From Clostridium hydrogenum (GTDB taxonomy: Bacteria; Bacillota; Clostridia; Clostridiales; Clostridiaceae): a stretch of 64,000 nt of DNA. Location: assembly GCF_021432385.1 (NCBI RefSeq), contig NZ_JAEACT010000003.1, positions 1,054,001-1,118,000 of the forward strand. The letters run 5' to 3'. The notes beneath the pieces were generated by a model that saw nothing but the letters and a program-made list of their open reading frames with translations, did not search any database and had not been told where the DNA came from. The position numbers and the translations under genes were made by a program. Positions 43,753 to 54,602 of this stretch are shown one piece after another; position 1 is the first letter of the stretch; each line of letters starts with the position of its first letter.

Positions 43753-45036
43753 TTATTCATTTAAGAACCCGTGATAATGTTTCATTACCAATTGTGATTG
43801 CAATGCCCTTAATGTATCAAGTGCAACACCTACAACAATGAACAATCCAGTACTTGCAAAATAAATATTTTTTAACTCAGGGTTTGCAATTTGAAGTACT
43901 ATTGGAGCTGCGGCTATAATACCAGCAAAAACGCCTCCAATAATTGATACTTTATCAAGTACCCTTTCTATATATCTTGTAGTAGGATCTCCTGGTCTTA
44001 TCCCTGGAATAAATCCAGCTGACTTATGCATATTCTCTGACATTTCCTCTGGTTTAAAAGTAACCTGAGTATAAAACCAAGTAAAGAATATAATAAGTAG
44101 AAAATACACTACTGCATAAGGTATACTATTTTGTTTAAATGGACTGTAATCACTTCCAGTTATAATTTTACTTAGCCATGCATTAGGCCAAAATCCAGCT
44201 ATTGTACCTGGAAACAACATTACAGACATAGAAAATATTATACCTATAATAGAGGATGCATTCATATTAATAGGTATGTGTGAAGATTTACCTTTAACAA
44301 CTTTTCCACCAGCAGCTTTACCAGCATACTGAACTGGAATTCTTCTTTCTGCTAAATTTGCTATTACAACTGTTACAAATATTACTACAGCTCCTACTGC
44401 CAAAACTGCTAATTGAACTACATCTATTATTCCTGTAGATTGTAACTTATATATGCTATATGCTGATGAAGGTAATCTACAAATAATACCTGTAAATATT
44501 ATAAATGATGCTCCATTTCCTATACCCTTATCAGTTATCCTGTCACCAATCCACATTAAGAATGTAGAACCAGTTACAACAGTAAGTATTATAACGAATG
44601 CACTTAACTTACTATTATTGTTTAAGGCACCTACTTGGTTAATTACAGCATAAACTCCAATTGCTTGTAGTACAGCTAATACTACTGAAGAATATCTAGT
44701 ATACTTTTGTATCTTCTTTCTTCCTTCTTCTCCCTCTTTTGATAACTGTTCAAGAGAAGGAATTGCCACTGTAAGCAATTGAATTATGATAGATGCATTT
44801 ATATATGGACCAACGCCCATAGCAAATATACTAAATTTACTAAAGGCTCCTCCAGATACCATATCATAAAGACCTAATAGTGAATTTGAATTTGTCAAAT
44901 TAAGTATTTTAGATGTATCAACTCCAGGAACAGGAAGAAAGTTTCCCATCCTGAAAATTAAAATCATAACAAATGTAAATATAAGTCTTTTTCTTAATTC
45001 TTTGACTTTAAATGCATTACGTAAGGTTGATAACAA
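43753..45036 (-). CDS. secY: Protein translocase subunit SecY
   Basis: 427 aa with ten predicted membrane segments. FLPVPGVD loop, PYINASIIIQLL, and the cytoplasmic loop with ARRIPVQYA-like ERRIPVQYAG are typical. Forms the export channel used by the many secreted proteins of this window. Its ATG directly follows the rplO stop codon; the ribosome binding site lies inside rplO. Confidence 0.98.
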   Translation of the reverse strand: MLSTLRNAFKVKELRKRLIFTFVMILIFRMGNFLPVPGVDTSKILNLTNSNSLLGLYDMVSGGAFSKFSIFAMGVGPYINASIIIQLLTVAIPSLEQLSKEGEEGRKKIQKYTRYSSVVLAVLQAIGVYAVINQVGALNNNSKLSAFVIILTVVTGSTFLMWIGDRITDKGIGNGASFIIFTGIICRLPSSAYSIYKLQSTGIIDVVQLAVLAVGAVVIFVTVVIANLAERRIPVQYAGKAAGGKVVKGKSSHIPINMNASSIIGIIFSMSVMLFPGTIAGFWPNAWLSKIITGSDYSPFKQNSIPYAVVYFLLIIFFTWFYTQVTFKPEEMSENMHKSAGFIPGIRPGDPTTRYIERVLDKVSIIGGVFAGIIAAAPIVLQIANPELKNIYFASTGLFIVVGVALDTLRALQSQLVMKHYHGFLNE

Positions 45037-45477
45037 CTATACCACCTCTGCTCTTCCTCCTGCTGCTGTAATTTTTTCAGCTGCAGCTTTAGAAAATTTA
45101 TTAACTTTAACAATCAACTTCTTATTAAGTTCGCCATTTCCTAATATCTTAACGCCATCATTTACTTTACTGATTACTCCATTTTCGAGTAAAACATCTA
45201 TTGTAACTTCTGTTCCGTCTTCAAATATATTTAATCTATCAACGTTAATTGAAGTGATTTCCTTTGCAAATATATTTGTAAATCCTCTTTTAGGTAATCT
45301 TCTATATAATGGCATCTGACCACCTTCAAATCCTGGTCTAACTCCGCCACCGCTTCTTGCATTCTGACCCTTTTCACCTTTTCCGGCATTTCTTCCTAAA
45401 CCTGAACCAGTACCTCTACCAACTCTTTTAGGTGATTTTCTTGCGCCTTCTGCAGGTTTTAATTCATGAAGTTTCAT
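45037..45477 (-). CDS. rplO: 50S ribosomal protein L15
   Basis: 146 aa from ATG 45477; AGGAGGTG is upstream. [20 protein letters not shown] and the Gly/Arg-rich [15 protein letters not shown], then [15 protein letters not shown]. Last ribosomal gene of the spc block before secY. Confidence 0.98.
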   Translation of the reverse strand: MKLHELKPAEGARKSPKRVGRGTGSGLGRNAGKGEKGQNARSGGGVRPGFEGGQMPLYRRLPKRGFTNIFAKEITSINVDRLNIFEDGTEVTIDVLLENGVISKVNDGVKILGNGELNKKLIVKVNKFSKAAAEKITAAGGRAEVV

Positions 45478-45493
45478 CAAATACACCTCCTTT

Positions 45494-45673
45494 TTATGCT
45501 TCTTTTACATCAAGAAGATATTCTACTTTTTTTATCATACCTCTAATTTGAGGAGTATCTTCGTGCTCAATTGAATGACCTATTTTTTTCAATCCAAGTG
45601 CATTAACTGTAGCAATGTGTGCCTTTTTTCTTCCAATTAAACTTTTTTTAAGTGTTACTGAAATCTTAGCCAT
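45494..45673 (-). CDS. rpmD: 50S ribosomal protein L30
   Basis: A short 59-aa gene from ATG 45673 (GGAGGAGTAAGC upstream) to TAA 45494. Product begins [17 protein letters not shown] and continues [14 protein letters not shown] and [12 protein letters not shown], the L30 signature. Lies between rpsE and rplO, the usual place. Confidence 0.96.
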   Translation of the reverse strand: MAKISVTLKKSLIGRKKAHIATVNALGLKKIGHSIEHEDTPQIRGMIKKVEYLLDVKEA

Positions 45674-45684
45674 GCTTACTCCTC

Positions 45685-46182
45685 CTATCCTAAAATTTCT
45701 TCAACAGTTTTTCCTCTTAAAGCAGCTATTTCTTCAGCTGTTCTTAATCTTGATAAACCGTTTAGTGTTGCATTAACCATATTTCTTGCATTGTTTGAGC
45801 CTAAAGATTTAGCTCTTACATCTTTTAATCCTGCTAATTCAAGTACCGCTCTTACAGGACCTCCAGCTATAACTCCTGTTCCTTCTGAAGCAGGCATTAT
45901 AAGTACTCTACCTGTTCCAAATTCTCCGTATATTTCATGAGGAACTGTTGTTCCAACCATTGAAACGCTAACTAAATTTTTCTTAGCATCTTCAATTCCT
46001 TTTCTGATTGCTTCTGGTATTTCAGCAGATTTTCCAGTTCCAACGCCTACGTGTCCGTTTTCGTCACCTACAACTACTAAAGCGCTGAATCTAAAGTTTC
46101 TACCACCTTTAACAACCTTAGCAACTCTATTTATAAATACGACTTTCTCTTTAAGATCAAGTGTACTAGGATCAATTCTCAT
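45685..46182 (-). CDS. rpsE: 30S ribosomal protein S5
   Basis: 165 aa. [21 protein letters not shown] double-stranded RNA-binding fold, [21 protein letters not shown] in the second half. Helps accuracy of decoding. 11 bp upstream of rpmD. Confidence 0.98.
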   Translation of the reverse strand: MRIDPSTLDLKEKVVFINRVAKVVKGGRNFRFSALVVVGDENGHVGVGTGKSAEIPEAIRKGIEDAKKNLVSVSMVGTTVPHEIYGEFGTGRVLIMPASEGTGVIAGGPVRAVLELAGLKDVRAKSLGSNNARNMVNATLNGLSRLRTAEEIAALRGKTVEEILG

Positions 46183-46200
46183 TTATTTCCCTCCTTACTA

Positions 46201-46563
46201 TTAAAATTCCAATCCTGCTTCTCTAGCTCCGTCTGCAAGTTCTTTTATTCTTCCGTGATATATGTATCCACCTTTATCGAAAACAACTTGCTTAATTCCT
46301 TTTGCCATTGCTTTTTCTGCAACTTCTTTTCCAACAAGTTTTGCTGCTTCTTTATTGCTTCCAACTTTTAAAGAAAAGTCTTTGCTTAAAGTTGAAGCTG
46401 CAACTAAAGTAACTGCATTAACATCATCAATAACTTGAGCGTAGATGTTTTTTTCACTTCTATAGATTGCAAGTCTTGGTCTTTCAGGAGTACCAGATAT
46501 TTTTTTACGTACCCTTAAATGACGTTTTTGTCTAGCCTCTGTCTTATTTTGCTTGCTGAACAT
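46201..46563 (-). CDS. rplR: 50S ribosomal protein L18
   Basis: 120 aa. [21 protein letters not shown] and [21 protein letters not shown] are diagnostic 5S-rRNA-binding features. Follows rplF by 21 bp. Confidence 0.98.
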   Translation of the reverse strand: MFSKQNKTEARQKRHLRVRKKISGTPERPRLAIYRSEKNIYAQVIDDVNAVTLVAASTLSKDFSLKVGSNKEAAKLVGKEVAEKAMAKGIKQVVFDKGGYIYHGRIKELADGAREAGLEF

Positions 46564-46584
46564 TATCTATTCACTCCTCTCTTA

Positions 46585-47124
46585 TTATTTACCTGTTTTA
46601 CCTTCCTTACGTCTGATAACTTCGTCTTTATATTTAATTCCTTTTCCTTTGTAAGGTTCAGGTTCTCTCCAAGTTCTGATGTCTGCTGCAACTGCTCCAA
46701 CTAATTCTTTATCTATACCTTTTACAAGTATTGTATTAGTATCAGGTGTTTCAAAATCAACTCCTGGTACAGCGCTAACTTCAACTGGATGTGAATATCC
46801 AAGACTTAAAGTTAAATTCTTTCCTTTAAGTTGAGCTCTATAACCAACACCAACTAATTCAAGTGTTTTAGTATATCCTTCTGTAACTCCAACAACCATA
46901 TTATTTATTAATGCTCTTGTAAGTCCATGAAGTGCTCTATGATTTTTATCATCACTTGGTCTTGTAACTACTACTTGATTATCTTCAACAGTAATTTTTA
47001 TATCTTTATGCATAGCCTTTGTAAGTTCACCTTTTGATCCTTTAACAGTAACAACGTTGTCTGGTGTTACTGAAATAGTTACTCCACTAGGTACTACTAC
47101 TGGCTGCTTTCCTATTCTTGACAT
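46585..47124 (-). CDS. rplF: 50S ribosomal protein L6
   Basis: 179 aa. [15 protein letters not shown] at the start, two similar alpha/beta repeats, and [20 protein letters not shown] at the C-terminus. AGGAGGTG before ATG. Confidence 0.98.
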   Translation of the reverse strand: MSRIGKQPVVVPSGVTISVTPDNVVTVKGSKGELTKAMHKDIKITVEDNQVVVTRPSDDKNHRALHGLTRALINNMVVGVTEGYTKTLELVGVGYRAQLKGKNLTLSLGYSHPVEVSAVPGVDFETPDTNTILVKGIDKELVGAVAADIRTWREPEPYKGKGIKYKDEVIRRKEGKTGK

Positions 47125-47148
47125 AATTACACCTCCTGTTCCTCTCTA

Positions 47149-47553
47149 CTACCATACGTAGCAAAGTACTTCTCCGCCTAAATCTAATTTTCTAGCTTCT
47201 TTATCAGTAACTATTCCTTTAGAAGTAGATATGATTGCAATTCCAAGTCCGTTTAAGACTTTAGGAGTTTCTTCTTTTCTGCAATAAACTCTTAATCCTG
47301 GTTTTGATATTCTTTTTAATCCTGTGATTGTTCTTTCTTTGCCCTTACCATATTTCATTGATAATCTAAGCATTGGAACAACACCGTCTTTATATTCTTC
47401 TATATCTTTTATATAACCTTCTCTTAATAATATATCAACTATTGACTTCTTTATTTTTGATGAAGGTAATTCAACAACTTCATGTTTAACTATATTTGCA
47501 TTCCTTATACGTGTTAGCAAATCAGCTATTGGATCTGTAGTAACTCCACTCAT
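47149..47553 (-). CDS. rpsH: 30S ribosomal protein S8
   Basis: 134 aa from ATG 47553 after AAAGGAGG; a TTG at 47571 overlaps that site. [14 protein letters not shown] and the C-terminal GGEVLCYVW. In other bacteria S8 represses the spc operon by binding near L5; no such site was identified here. Confidence 0.98.
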   Translation of the reverse strand: MSGVTTDPIADLLTRIRNANIVKHEVVELPSSKIKKSIVDILLREGYIKDIEEYKDGVVPMLRLSMKYGKGKERTITGLKRISKPGLRVYCRKEETPKVLNGLGIAIISTSKGIVTDKEARKLDLGGEVLCYVW

Positions 47554-47581
47554 AATTATGCCTCCTTTCAATCAATAAGTA

Positions 47582-47767
47582 TTACCAACTTGCTTTCTTA
47601 CAACCAGGTATTTCACCTTTATATGCAAGTTCTCTAAAACAAATACGGCATATACCATATTTCTTTAGCACTGAATGTGGTCTTCCACATATTCTGCATC
47701 TTGTGTAAGCTCTTGTTGAAAACTTAGGTTCTTTTTTCCACTTTTCTATTAAGGCTTTACGTGCCAT
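47582..47767 (-). CDS. rpsN: 30S ribosomal protein S14, zinc (type Z) form
   Basis: 61 aa, the short form. Cys pairs in CRICGRPH and CRICFRELA form the zinc site (C+). [11 protein letters not shown] at the start. Lies between rplE and rpsH. Confidence 0.98.
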   Translation of the reverse strand: MARKALIEKWKKEPKFSTRAYTRCRICGRPHSVLKKYGICRICFRELAYKGEIPGCKKASW

Positions 47768-47782
47768 CTCATTCCCTCCTTA

Positions 47783-48325
47783 TTATTGAGCAAATGGCAT
47801 ACCAAGGAATCTTAACAATTCTCTTGCTTCTTCATCAGTTTTTGAATTAGTGACGAAGATTATGTCCATACCTCTAATTTTATCTATTTTATCATATTCT
47901 ACTTCAGGGAATATTAATTGTTCCTTTATTCCTAATGCATAGTTTCCTCTTCCGTCAAATGCTTTGCTTGATACTCCTCTAAAATCTCTAACTCTTGGAA
48001 GAGCTATGTTCATTAGTTTATCAGCAAATTCATACATTTTATTCTTTCTTAAAGTAACTTTACATCCTAAAGGCATATTTTCTCTTATTTTAAAGTTAGC
48101 TATTGATTTTCTAGCTCTTGTTAATATTGGTTTTTGACCAGATATTAACTGCATATCTGCAACAGCTGATTCTAAAACCTTTTGGTTTTCCTTAGCTTCA
48201 CCAACACCCATGTTAATAATGATCTTTTCAAGTTTTGGTACTTCCATTACGTTTTTGTATCCGAACTTTTCAATTAAAGCTGGAACTACTTCTTTTTCAT
48301 ATTTTTCCTTAAGTCTAGGAATCAT
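47783..48325 (-). CDS. rplE: 50S ribosomal protein L5
   Basis: 180 aa. [17 protein letters not shown] and the [22 protein letters not shown] signature. Binds 5S rRNA with L18. 22 bp after rplX. Confidence 0.98.
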   Translation of the reverse strand: MIPRLKEKYEKEVVPALIEKFGYKNVMEVPKLEKIIINMGVGEAKENQKVLESAVADMQLISGQKPILTRARKSIANFKIRENMPLGCKVTLRKNKMYEFADKLMNIALPRVRDFRGVSSKAFDGRGNYALGIKEQLIFPEVEYDKIDKIRGMDIIFVTNSKTDEEARELLRFLGMPFAQ

Positions 48326-48347
48326 TAAATAGACCTCCTTTCAGAAT

Positions 48348-48665
48348 TTAGAATGTTTCTCCACATTTTTTGCATACTCTAACTTTTGTTCCGTCATCAA
48401 GCACCTTTTTGCTAACTCTTGTCGCAGTTTTGCATTTTGTGCAGTATAACATAACTTTAGAAGTATTTATTGGAGCTTCTCTATTTATTAAACCACCTTG
48501 CATATTTTGCTTATTAGGCTTTTGATGTTTTACAACTATGCTAACATCTTTAATTAATACAGTACTATTTTTAGGATATACCGCTAAAACTTCTCCGATT
48601 TTACCCTTATCCTTACCAGATATAACAACTACTGAATCATTTTTTCTGATATGCACTTTTGCCAC
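48348..48665 (-). CDS. rplX: 50S ribosomal protein L24
   Basis: 105 aa from GTG 48665, six bases after GAGGAGGTG; a GTG nine bases earlier forms part of that site. KOW motif in DSVVVISGKDKGKIGEVLAV. The C-terminus has paired cysteines (CTKC and CKKC) forming a zinc-ribbon-like end, as in many clostridial L24 proteins. Confidence 0.96.
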   Translation of the reverse strand: MAKVHIRKNDSVVVISGKDKGKIGEVLAVYPKNSTVLIKDVSIVVKHQKPNKQNMQGGLINREAPINTSKVMLYCTKCKTATRVSKKVLDDGTKVRVCKKCGETF

Positions 48666-48681
48666 TAAAGACACCTCCTCA

Positions 48682-49050
48682 CTATAGAACTTCAGGTGCT
48701 AATGATAATATTTTATTAAAATCTTTATCTCTTAACTCCCTTGCAACCGGCCCGAAAATACGAGTTCCCTTTGGTTGTTTGTCGTCTTTTATTATAACTG
48801 CAGCATTTTCATCAAATCTTATATATGAACCGTCATTTCTTCTTAAACCTTTAACGGATCTAACAACTACTGCTTTAACAACTTCACCTTTTTTAACAAC
48901 TCCACCTGGTGTTGCACTTTTAACGCTAGCAACTATTATATCGCCGATGTTTCCCCATTTTCTTTTGGAACCACCCAATACTCTTATACACATAATCTCT
49001 TTTGCTCCAGAATTATCTGCAGCCTTTAATACAGTCTGCTGTTGTATCAT
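48682..49050 (-). CDS. rplN: 50S ribosomal protein L14
   Basis: 122 aa. [21 protein letters not shown] at the start and [20 protein letters not shown]. Sits at the subunit interface. GGAGGGTG upstream of ATG. Confidence 0.98.
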   Translation of the reverse strand: MIQQQTVLKAADNSGAKEIMCIRVLGGSKRKWGNIGDIIVASVKSATPGGVVKKGEVVKAVVVRSVKGLRRNDGSYIRFDENAAVIIKDDKQPKGTRIFGPVARELRDKDFNKILSLAPEVL

Positions 49051-49074
49051 CTAAACACCCTCCTTTCGAATAAA

Positions 49075-49329
49075 TTATTTAGCTTTCTCAACAACTTCCA
49101 CAAGTCTCCATCTTTTATCTTTTGATAAAGGCCTTGTTTCCATTATTAATACTTTATCGTTAACTTTGCATTCATTATTTTCATCATGCGCTTTAAACTT
49201 AGTTGTTCTGTTCACAGTCTTTCCGTACAAAGGATGACGAACTTTAGTTTCAACTGCAACAACTATTGTCTTATCCATTTTATCAGATACGACTCTGCCT
49301 ATTCTTGTTTTTCTATTTGATCTTTCCAC
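49075..49329 (-). CDS. rpsQ: 30S ribosomal protein S17
   Basis: 84 aa. [29 protein letters not shown] and [18 protein letters not shown] primary 16S binder. 27 bp after rpmC. Confidence 0.98.
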   Translation of the reverse strand: MERSNRKTRIGRVVSDKMDKTIVVAVETKVRHPLYGKTVNRTTKFKAHDENNECKVNDKVLIMETRPLSKDKRWRLVEVVEKAK

Positions 49330-49356
49330 AGTTTACAAGCCTCCTTTCAACAACTA

Positions 49357-49560
49357 TTATTGCTCACACGCCCTTAATTCTTCTTCTCTAAGGATGGTTT
49401 TAATCTGGGCTATTGATTTTTTAACTTCTCTTATTCTCATTGGATTTTCAAGTTGACCTGTAGCTAACTGAAATCTTAATGTAAATAATTCCGATTTTAA
49501 GTCTCCTAATTGAACATTTAATTCTTGAGGAGCTTTTTCTCTTAATTCTTTAGCCTTCAT
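49357..49560 (-). CDS. rpmC: 50S ribosomal protein L29
   Basis: 67 aa from ATG 49560. [14 protein letters not shown] and [25 protein letters not shown]. It overlaps the end of rplP by 11 bp; a longer in-frame version reaching 49602 is inside rplP and rejected. GGTGGTGA serves as ribosome binding site. Confidence 0.96.
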   Translation of the reverse strand: MKAKELREKAPQELNVQLGDLKSELFTLRFQLATGQLENPMRIREVKKSIAQIKTILREEELRACEQ

Positions 49561-49993
49561 TAATTTCACCACCCATTTCCTCAAAATCCTTCCTTGTAAC
49601 AAACTTAGTCTTTATAGGAAGTTTATGTGATGCAAGTCTAAGTGCTTCTCTTGCTTGTTCTTCTGTAACACCAGACATTTCAAATAATACTCTACCTGGC
49701 TTTACAACTGCTACCCAGTATTCTGGTGAACCTTTACCGGAACCCATACGAGTTTCAGCTGGCTTTTCTGTTACTGGCTTATCTGGGAAAATCTTTATCC
49801 AAAGTTTTCCTCCTCTTTTTACATATCTATTAATAGCTATTCTGGCAGCTTCAATTTGATTGCTTTTTATCCAACCACATTCTGTTGCTTGTATTGCATA
49901 ATCTCCATATGCAATAAAGTTGCCTCTAGTAGCTTTACCTTTCATTCTACCACGTTGTACCTTACGATGTTTAACTCTTTTAGGCATTAACAT
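49550..49993 (-). CDS. rplP: 50S ribosomal protein L16
   Basis: 147 aa. [53 protein letters not shown] is 8 bases before ATG 49993, which favours this start over the ATG two codons later. Organises the A-site tRNA region. Confidence 0.97.
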   Translation of the reverse strand: MLMPKRVKHRKVQRGRMKGKATRGNFIAYGDYAIQATECGWIKSNQIEAARIAINRYVKRGGKLWIKIFPDKPVTEKPAETRMGSGKGSPEYWVAVVKPGRVLFEMSGVTEEQAREALRLASHKLPIKTKFVTRKDFEEMGGEINEG

Positions 49994-50010
49994 AACGTAT
50001 TCCTCCTTCC

Positions 50011-50679
50011 TTACGCGTTAACTTCTTCCTCTTTTTCAACTTTCTTAACAGGAAGAACTTCGCCATTATATACCCAAACTTTTACACCTATTTTTCCATA
50101 AGTTGTATCAGCTTCTGCAAAACCATAATCAATATCAGCTCTTAATGTTTGTAAAGGAATAGTTCCTTCATGATATTGTTCTGTTCTTGCTATTTCAGCG
50201 CCTGCAAGTCTTCCAGCGCAAGCAGTTTTTACACCTTTTGTTCCTGATTTCATTGCTCTTTGAATTGTTTGTTTCATTGCTCTTCTGAATGATATTCTTC
50301 TTTCAAGCTGTTGAGCTATGTTTTCAGCCATAAGTTGTGCATTACTGTCTGCATTTTTTACTTCTACGATGTTAATTAAAACATTTTTTTGGTCAATTAA
50401 AGCTAATAATTCTTTCTTTAAAGCTTCAATTCCTTGACCGCCTTTTCCTATAACCATTCCTGGCTTAGCTGTGTATATATTTAATTTAACTTTCTTTGCA
50501 GCTCTTTCTATTTCTATTTTAGAAACTCCAGCATTGAAAAGTCTTTTCTTAACAAATTCTCTTATTTTGTTATCTTCTACAAGATAATCTGCAAAATTTT
50601 TGCCATCAGCATACCATTTTGCATTCCAATCTTTAATAACTCCAACTCTTAAACCGTGCGGATTTACTTTTTGACCCAA
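50011..50679 (-). CDS. rpsC: 30S ribosomal protein S3
   Basis: 222 aa. [20 protein letters not shown] domain with [12 protein letters not shown] (in place of GxxG loop), and the C-terminal Lys/Glu tail. Forms part of the mRNA entry channel. 16 bp after rplV. Confidence 0.98.
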   Translation of the reverse strand: MGQKVNPHGLRVGVIKDWNAKWYADGKNFADYLVEDNKIREFVKKRLFNAGVSKIEIERAAKKVKLNIYTAKPGMVIGKGGQGIEALKKELLALIDQKNVLINIVEVKNADSNAQLMAENIAQQLERRISFRRAMKQTIQRAMKSGTKGVKTACAGRLAGAEIARTEQYHEGTIPLQTLRADIDYGFAEADTTYGKIGVKVWVYNGEVLPVKKVEKEEEVNA

Positions 50680-50695
50680 TATATTTCCCTCCTTT

Positions 50696-51031
50696 TTAAG
50701 CTCTTTCTTTCACAACTAATGTTATGTGACTTGTTCTTTTCTTTATCGGAAATGCTCTTCCTTGTGCATGAGGTTGAAATCTCTTTAATGTTGACCCCTG
50801 ACAAGCATAAGCTTCTGATATATATAACTTATTTACATCTAAACTTAAATTATTTTCTGCATTAGCAACAGCAGATTTTAATAATTTGTTTACTACAACT
50901 GCAGCATCTTTAGGAGTGTACTGCAATATAGCAAATGCTTCATTTACATTTTTACCTCTTACTAAGTCAAGAACAATCTTAACCTTTGTTGAGGACATTC
51001 TTATATATTTAGCTATAGCTTTAGCTTCCAT
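50696..51031 (-). CDS. rplV: 50S ribosomal protein L22
   Basis: 111 aa. [19 protein letters not shown] and [26 protein letters not shown], the loop lining the exit tunnel. 20 bp after rpsS. Confidence 0.98.
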   Translation of the reverse strand: MEAKAIAKYIRMSSTKVKIVLDLVRGKNVNEAFAILQYTPKDAAVVVNKLLKSAVANAENNLSLDVNKLYISEAYACQGSTLKRFQPHAQGRAFPIKKRTSHITLVVKERA

Positions 51032-51051
51032 AAAAGTTACCTCCTTCCATA

Positions 51052-51333
51052 CTATCTAACAGATGTTGTCTTTTCCGTATTTCCATGACCCTTAAAAGTT
51101 CTTGTAAGAACAAATTCACCTAATTTGTGTCCTACCATATCTTCACTTATGTAAACAGGTACATGTTTTCTACCATCATGAACTGCTATAGTATGACCTA
51201 TCATTTGTGGGAATATTGTTGAACTTCTAGACCAAGTTTTTACAACTTTTTTTTCATTACTTTTGTTCATTTCTTCAATTTTCTCAAGTAATGATTCTTT
51301 TATAAAAGGTCCTTTTTTTATTGATCTACTCAT
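51052..51333 (-). CDS. rpsS: 30S ribosomal protein S19
   Basis: 93 aa. [39 protein letters not shown] and the [12 protein letters not shown] signature. Between rplB and rplV. Confidence 0.98.
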   Translation of the reverse strand: MSRSIKKGPFIKESLLEKIEEMNKSNEKKVVKTWSRSSTIFPQMIGHTIAVHDGRKHVPVYISEDMVGHKLGEFVLTRTFKGHGNTEKTTSVR

Positions 51334-51406
51334 TTATTGTCCTCCCTTCGCAAACTTAATATAAAACATAAATACTTGAAGAGAATGTTGAATTCTCTCC
51401 AAAGAA

Positions 51407-52240
51407 TTATTTGTCATTTCTTCCTTTGACAATAAGTCTATCTGAGTATTTCTTATGTTTTCTAGTTTTGTAACCAAGAGCTGGTTTACCCCAAGGTGTA
51501 ACTGGTCCTGGACGTCCAACTGGTGATTTACCTTCTCCACCACCGTGTGGATGGTCATTAGGATTCATTACAGATCCTCTTACAGTTGGTCTTATACCCA
51601 TGTGTCTCTTTCTTCCAGCTTTACCTAGGTTAACAATTTCATGTGTTAAATTAGATACTGTACCAATAGTTGCTCTACATTCTAATCTAACATATCTCAT
51701 TTCACCACTTGGAAGTCTAAGTTGTGCATATTCTCCTTCTTTAGCCATAAGCTGTGCTGATGATCCAGCAGCTCTAACTAATTGTGCACCTTTTCCAGCA
51801 GCTAATTCAACATTGTGAATTATAGTACCCACTGGTATGTTTTTTATTGGAAGAGTGTTTCCAACTTTAATATCTGCATCAGGTCCTGATACAATTACAG
51901 TTCCAACTTTTAATCCAACTGGAGCGATTATGTATCTCTTTTCACCATCAGCATAAACAACTAAAGCTATATATGCTGATCTATTTGGATCATATTCTAT
52001 AGTTGCTACCTTTGCTGGTACACCATCTTTATTTCTTTTGAAATCAATTATTCTATATTTTTGTTTAGCTCCGCCACCTTGATGACGAACTGTTATTTTT
52101 CCTTGAGCATTTCTTCCTGCTTTACTCTTTAAAGCTACCAACAATGATTTTTCTGGAACATCAGTTGTTATTTCTTCAAAAGTAGGCATAGTCATTTGCC
52201 TTAATGCAGGAGAAGTAGGTTTAAATCCCTTAACTGCCAT
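51407..52240 (-). CDS. rplB: 50S ribosomal protein L2
   Basis: 277 aa from ATG 52240 after GGAGGAAG; an extension to 52273 runs through that site. [15 protein letters not shown] at the start and the peptidyl-transferase-centre region [18 protein letters not shown] 73-bp gap separates it from rpsS. Confidence 0.98.
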   Translation of the reverse strand: MAVKGFKPTSPALRQMTMPTFEEITTDVPEKSLLVALKSKAGRNAQGKITVRHQGGGAKQKYRIIDFKRNKDGVPAKVATIEYDPNRSAYIALVVYADGEKRYIIAPVGLKVGTVIVSGPDADIKVGNTLPIKNIPVGTIIHNVELAAGKGAQLVRAAGSSAQLMAKEGEYAQLRLPSGEMRYVRLECRATIGTVSNLTHEIVNLGKAGRKRHMGIRPTVRGSVMNPNDHPHGGGEGKSPVGRPGPVTPWGKPALGYKTRKHKKYSDRLIVKGRNDK

Positions 52241-52292
52241 TTTTCTTCCTCCTTCTTTTCGCTTTTCTGGCACCTAGCCAATAACTGCTTTA

Positions 52293-52592
52293 TTACTGCT
52301 GCATTCCTTCAAAGAATTCTATTGGCTTGCTATCAGCTGCTAATTTAACTATAGCTTTTTTATAGTTTGGTCTTTTACCAACGTGAACCCCAACTCTTTT
52401 TGTTTTTCCAAGTACATTTGCAGTTTTAACATCTTCAACTTTAACGCCGAAAACTTCTTCAACTGCTTTTTTAATTTGAGGTTTGTTTGCATGAACATCA
52501 ACTATAAAGGTGTATTTATTGTTTGCCATTTCTGCCATACTTTTTTCTGTTATAACTGGTTTTCTCAATATATCATGGCTATTTGAATACAT
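52293..52592 (-). CDS. rplW: 50S ribosomal protein L23
   Basis: 99 aa. [16 protein letters not shown] and [19 protein letters not shown]. Docking site for trigger factor and SRP at the tunnel exit. Its start overlaps the rplD stop by one base. Confidence 0.98.
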   Translation of the reverse strand: MYSNSHDILRKPVITEKSMAEMANNKYTFIVDVHANKPQIKKAVEEVFGVKVEDVKTANVLGKTKRVGVHVGKRPNYKKAIVKLAADSKPIEFFEGMQQ

Positions 52593-53212
52593 TATGCATA
52601 CACCTCCTCAATTTTTGACACAGCATCCTTAGTTATTATAAACTTTTCATACTTTAATATGTCATATACATTTATATTATTTGCTGGAACTACTTCTGCA
52701 CCAGGTATATTTCTTATTGACTTATACACATTTGCATCTGATTCAGCAACAACAATTAATGCTTTTTTAGCTTGGAAAGCGTTAAGTAATTTAACTGCTT
52801 CCTTTGTTTTTGGTGTTTCAAATTTCAAATCTTCTAAAACAACTATTTCGTTATCAGCTACTTTACTTGATAAAGCTGAAAGCATAGCTGTTCTTCTCAT
52901 TGATTTTGGTATTGAAACTCTATAGCTTCTTGGTTTTGGTGCAAAAACTATACCACCATGAATCCATTGTGGTGAACGTATTGAACCTTGTCTTGCTCTA
53001 CCTGTTCCTTTTTGTCTCCAAGGCTTTATTCCGCCTCCTGAAACTTCCGATCTAGTTTTAGCGCTTTGTGTTCCTTGTCTTTTGTTTGCAAGTAATGCAA
53101 CTACAACTTGGTGTAATGCATCTGCATTAACTTCAGCTCCAAAAACTTTTTCTGATAATTCTATATCTCCAACTTTTTGTCCTTCGTTATTAAATAATCC
53201 TACAGTAGGCAT
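52592..53212 (-). CDS. rplD: 50S ribosomal protein L4
   Basis: 206 aa. [40 protein letters not shown] tunnel loop. In gamma-proteobacteria L4 represses the S10 operon; no matching hairpin was recognised here. Confidence 0.98.
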   Translation of the reverse strand: MPTVGLFNNEGQKVGDIELSEKVFGAEVNADALHQVVVALLANKRQGTQSAKTRSEVSGGGIKPWRQKGTGRARQGSIRSPQWIHGGIVFAPKPRSYRVSIPKSMRRTAMLSALSSKVADNEIVVLEDLKFETPKTKEAVKLLNAFQAKKALIVVAESDANVYKSIRNIPGAEVVPANNINVYDILKYEKFIITKDAVSKIEEVYA

Positions 53213-53235
53213 TCTGCATCCTCCTTTCCTTAATT

Positions 53236-53865
53236 CTAAGCTTTAAATGAATCTTTAATTACTACAAAACCTTTGTTAGGTCCTGGTACTCCACCTTTAA
53301 TTAATATAAGGTTTTTCTCAGGTATAACCTTAGCAACTTCTAGGTTGATAACTGTAGTATTTACATGACCCATATGTCCTGGCATTCTTTTATTTTTAAA
53401 TGTTCTTGATGGATCTGAAGAAGCTCCCATTGAACCAACTGCTCTGTGGAATTTTGAACCATGGCTCATTGGTCCTCTATGTGCATTCCATCTTCTGATT
53501 GTACCTTGGAATCCCTTACCTTTTGATACTCCAGATACATCAACTTTTTCTCCAGCTGCAAAAACATCAGCTTTTATTTCAGCACCTACTTCATAAGCGC
53601 TTAAATCTTCTAATCTAAATTCTTTAATGAATCTCTTAACTGTGGCATTTGCTTTTGCAAAATGACCTTTTGCTGGTTTATTAGATCTGTTTTCTTTAAC
53701 ATCATAAAAACCAACTTGTATAGCTTCATAGCCATCATTTTCAGTAGTTTTCTTTTGTACTACTACACATGGGCCTGCTTCTATTACAGTTACAGGAATT
53801 ACTTTTCCCTGTTCATTAAATATTTGAGTCATACCAAGTTTTTTTCCTAGTATTCCCTTTTTCAT
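53236..53865 (-). CDS. rplC: 50S ribosomal protein L3
   Basis: 209 aa from ATG 53865 after GGAGG; the longer frame to 53907 passes through the binding site and is rejected. [43 protein letters not shown] and the C-terminal [12 protein letters not shown]. Confidence 0.98.
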   Translation of the reverse strand: MKKGILGKKLGMTQIFNEQGKVIPVTVIEAGPCVVVQKKTTENDGYEAIQVGFYDVKENRSNKPAKGHFAKANATVKRFIKEFRLEDLSAYEVGAEIKADVFAAGEKVDVSGVSKGKGFQGTIRRWNAHRGPMSHGSKFHRAVGSMGASSDPSRTFKNKRMPGHMGHVNTTVINLEVAKVIPEKNLILIKGGVPGPNKGFVVIKDSFKA

Positions 53866-53930
53866 CTCTTCAGCACCTCCAAACGCATTAGCGGATTGCA
53901 TAAGCAATCATAACCGTTATTAATTAAATA

Positions 53931-54239
53931 TTATAATTTTATTTCGATATCAACACCAGCTGGTAAATCTAATCTCATTAAAGCATCTACAGTTTTTGGT
54001 GATGGATTAACTATGTCAATTAATCTCTTATGAGTTCTAATTTCAAACTGTTCTCTTGAATCTTTATACTTATGTGGAGATCTCAATATTGTAACAACAT
54101 CTTTTTCAGTTGGCAATGGTACAGGACCTGATACTTTTGCACCTGTAGTTTTTGCTGTTTCAACGATTTTTTCAGCTGACTGATCCAATATTGTGTGATC
54201 AAATGCTTTTAATCTGATTCTAATTTTTTGTTTTGCCAT
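53931..54239 (-). CDS. rpsJ: 30S ribosomal protein S10
   Basis: 102 aa. [20 protein letters not shown] and [24 protein letters not shown]. First gene of the S10 operon, with a structured leader of about 200 nt (54240-54436) and a consensus-like promoter upstream. Also part of the NusB antitermination complex. Confidence 0.98.
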   Translation of the reverse strand: MAKQKIRIRLKAFDHTILDQSAEKIVETAKTTGAKVSGPVPLPTEKDVVTILRSPHKYKDSREQFEIRTHKRLIDIVNPSPKTVDALMRLDLPAGVDIEIKL

Positions 54240-54436
54240 TTCATTCCCTCCTTTTCATCGCACGTTTAACTTCTTACGTACAACAACGGACCTTCTGTAA
54301 ACTGTACCACGTGTTCCATACATACCACAATCAATTTACAAAACACCGTCGCCCGGTTCAAGACCGTGACATACTCAGCAAGAATTCCCCGTAAGTTCAG
54401 CTACCTCTTGCTTCATCGCTACTTTCACATAACAAC
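54240..54436 (-). ncRNA. Structured S10 operon leader
   Basis: About 200 nt between promoter and rpsJ, clearly richer in GC than neighbouring intergenic DNA. A stem AGCAAGA/TCTTGCT (54406-54412 with 54377-54383) is visible, and downstream CCGGGCGACGG and GGAACACGTGG blocks suggest further pairing. It has no long reading frame. It probably serves autoregulation by a ribosomal protein; the binding protein is unknown. Confidence 0.55.
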
Positions 54437-54442
54437 TCTTAT

Positions 54443-54471
54443 ATTATACACCGCATTTTAATCTTTTGCAA
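54443..54471 (-). promoter_or_regulatory. Sigma-A promoter of the S10 operon
   Basis: Minus strand: -35 TTGCAA (54466-54471), 17-bp spacer, -10 TATAAT (54443-54448). It lies just downstream of the tuf terminator, so the S10 block is a separate unit. Confidence 0.82.
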
Positions 54472-54500
54472 TACTTTTTTATTGCAATATAAAATAATAA

Positions 54501-54528
54501 AAATAGGAAGAGCGTCCTCTTCCTATTT
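54501..54528 (-). terminator. Rho-independent terminator of tuf
   Basis: Stem AAAATAGGAAGAG/CTCTTCCTATTTT with a 4-base loop. The minus strand continues TATTATTTTAT after the stem. It separates the str operon from the S10 operon. Confidence 0.85.
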
Positions 54529-54602
54529 TTTGTCAAATTCTTATTGTAAGTAATCTGCTTTTAACTAATATAATTTAAATTATATATATATTAACAAAAA
54601 TA

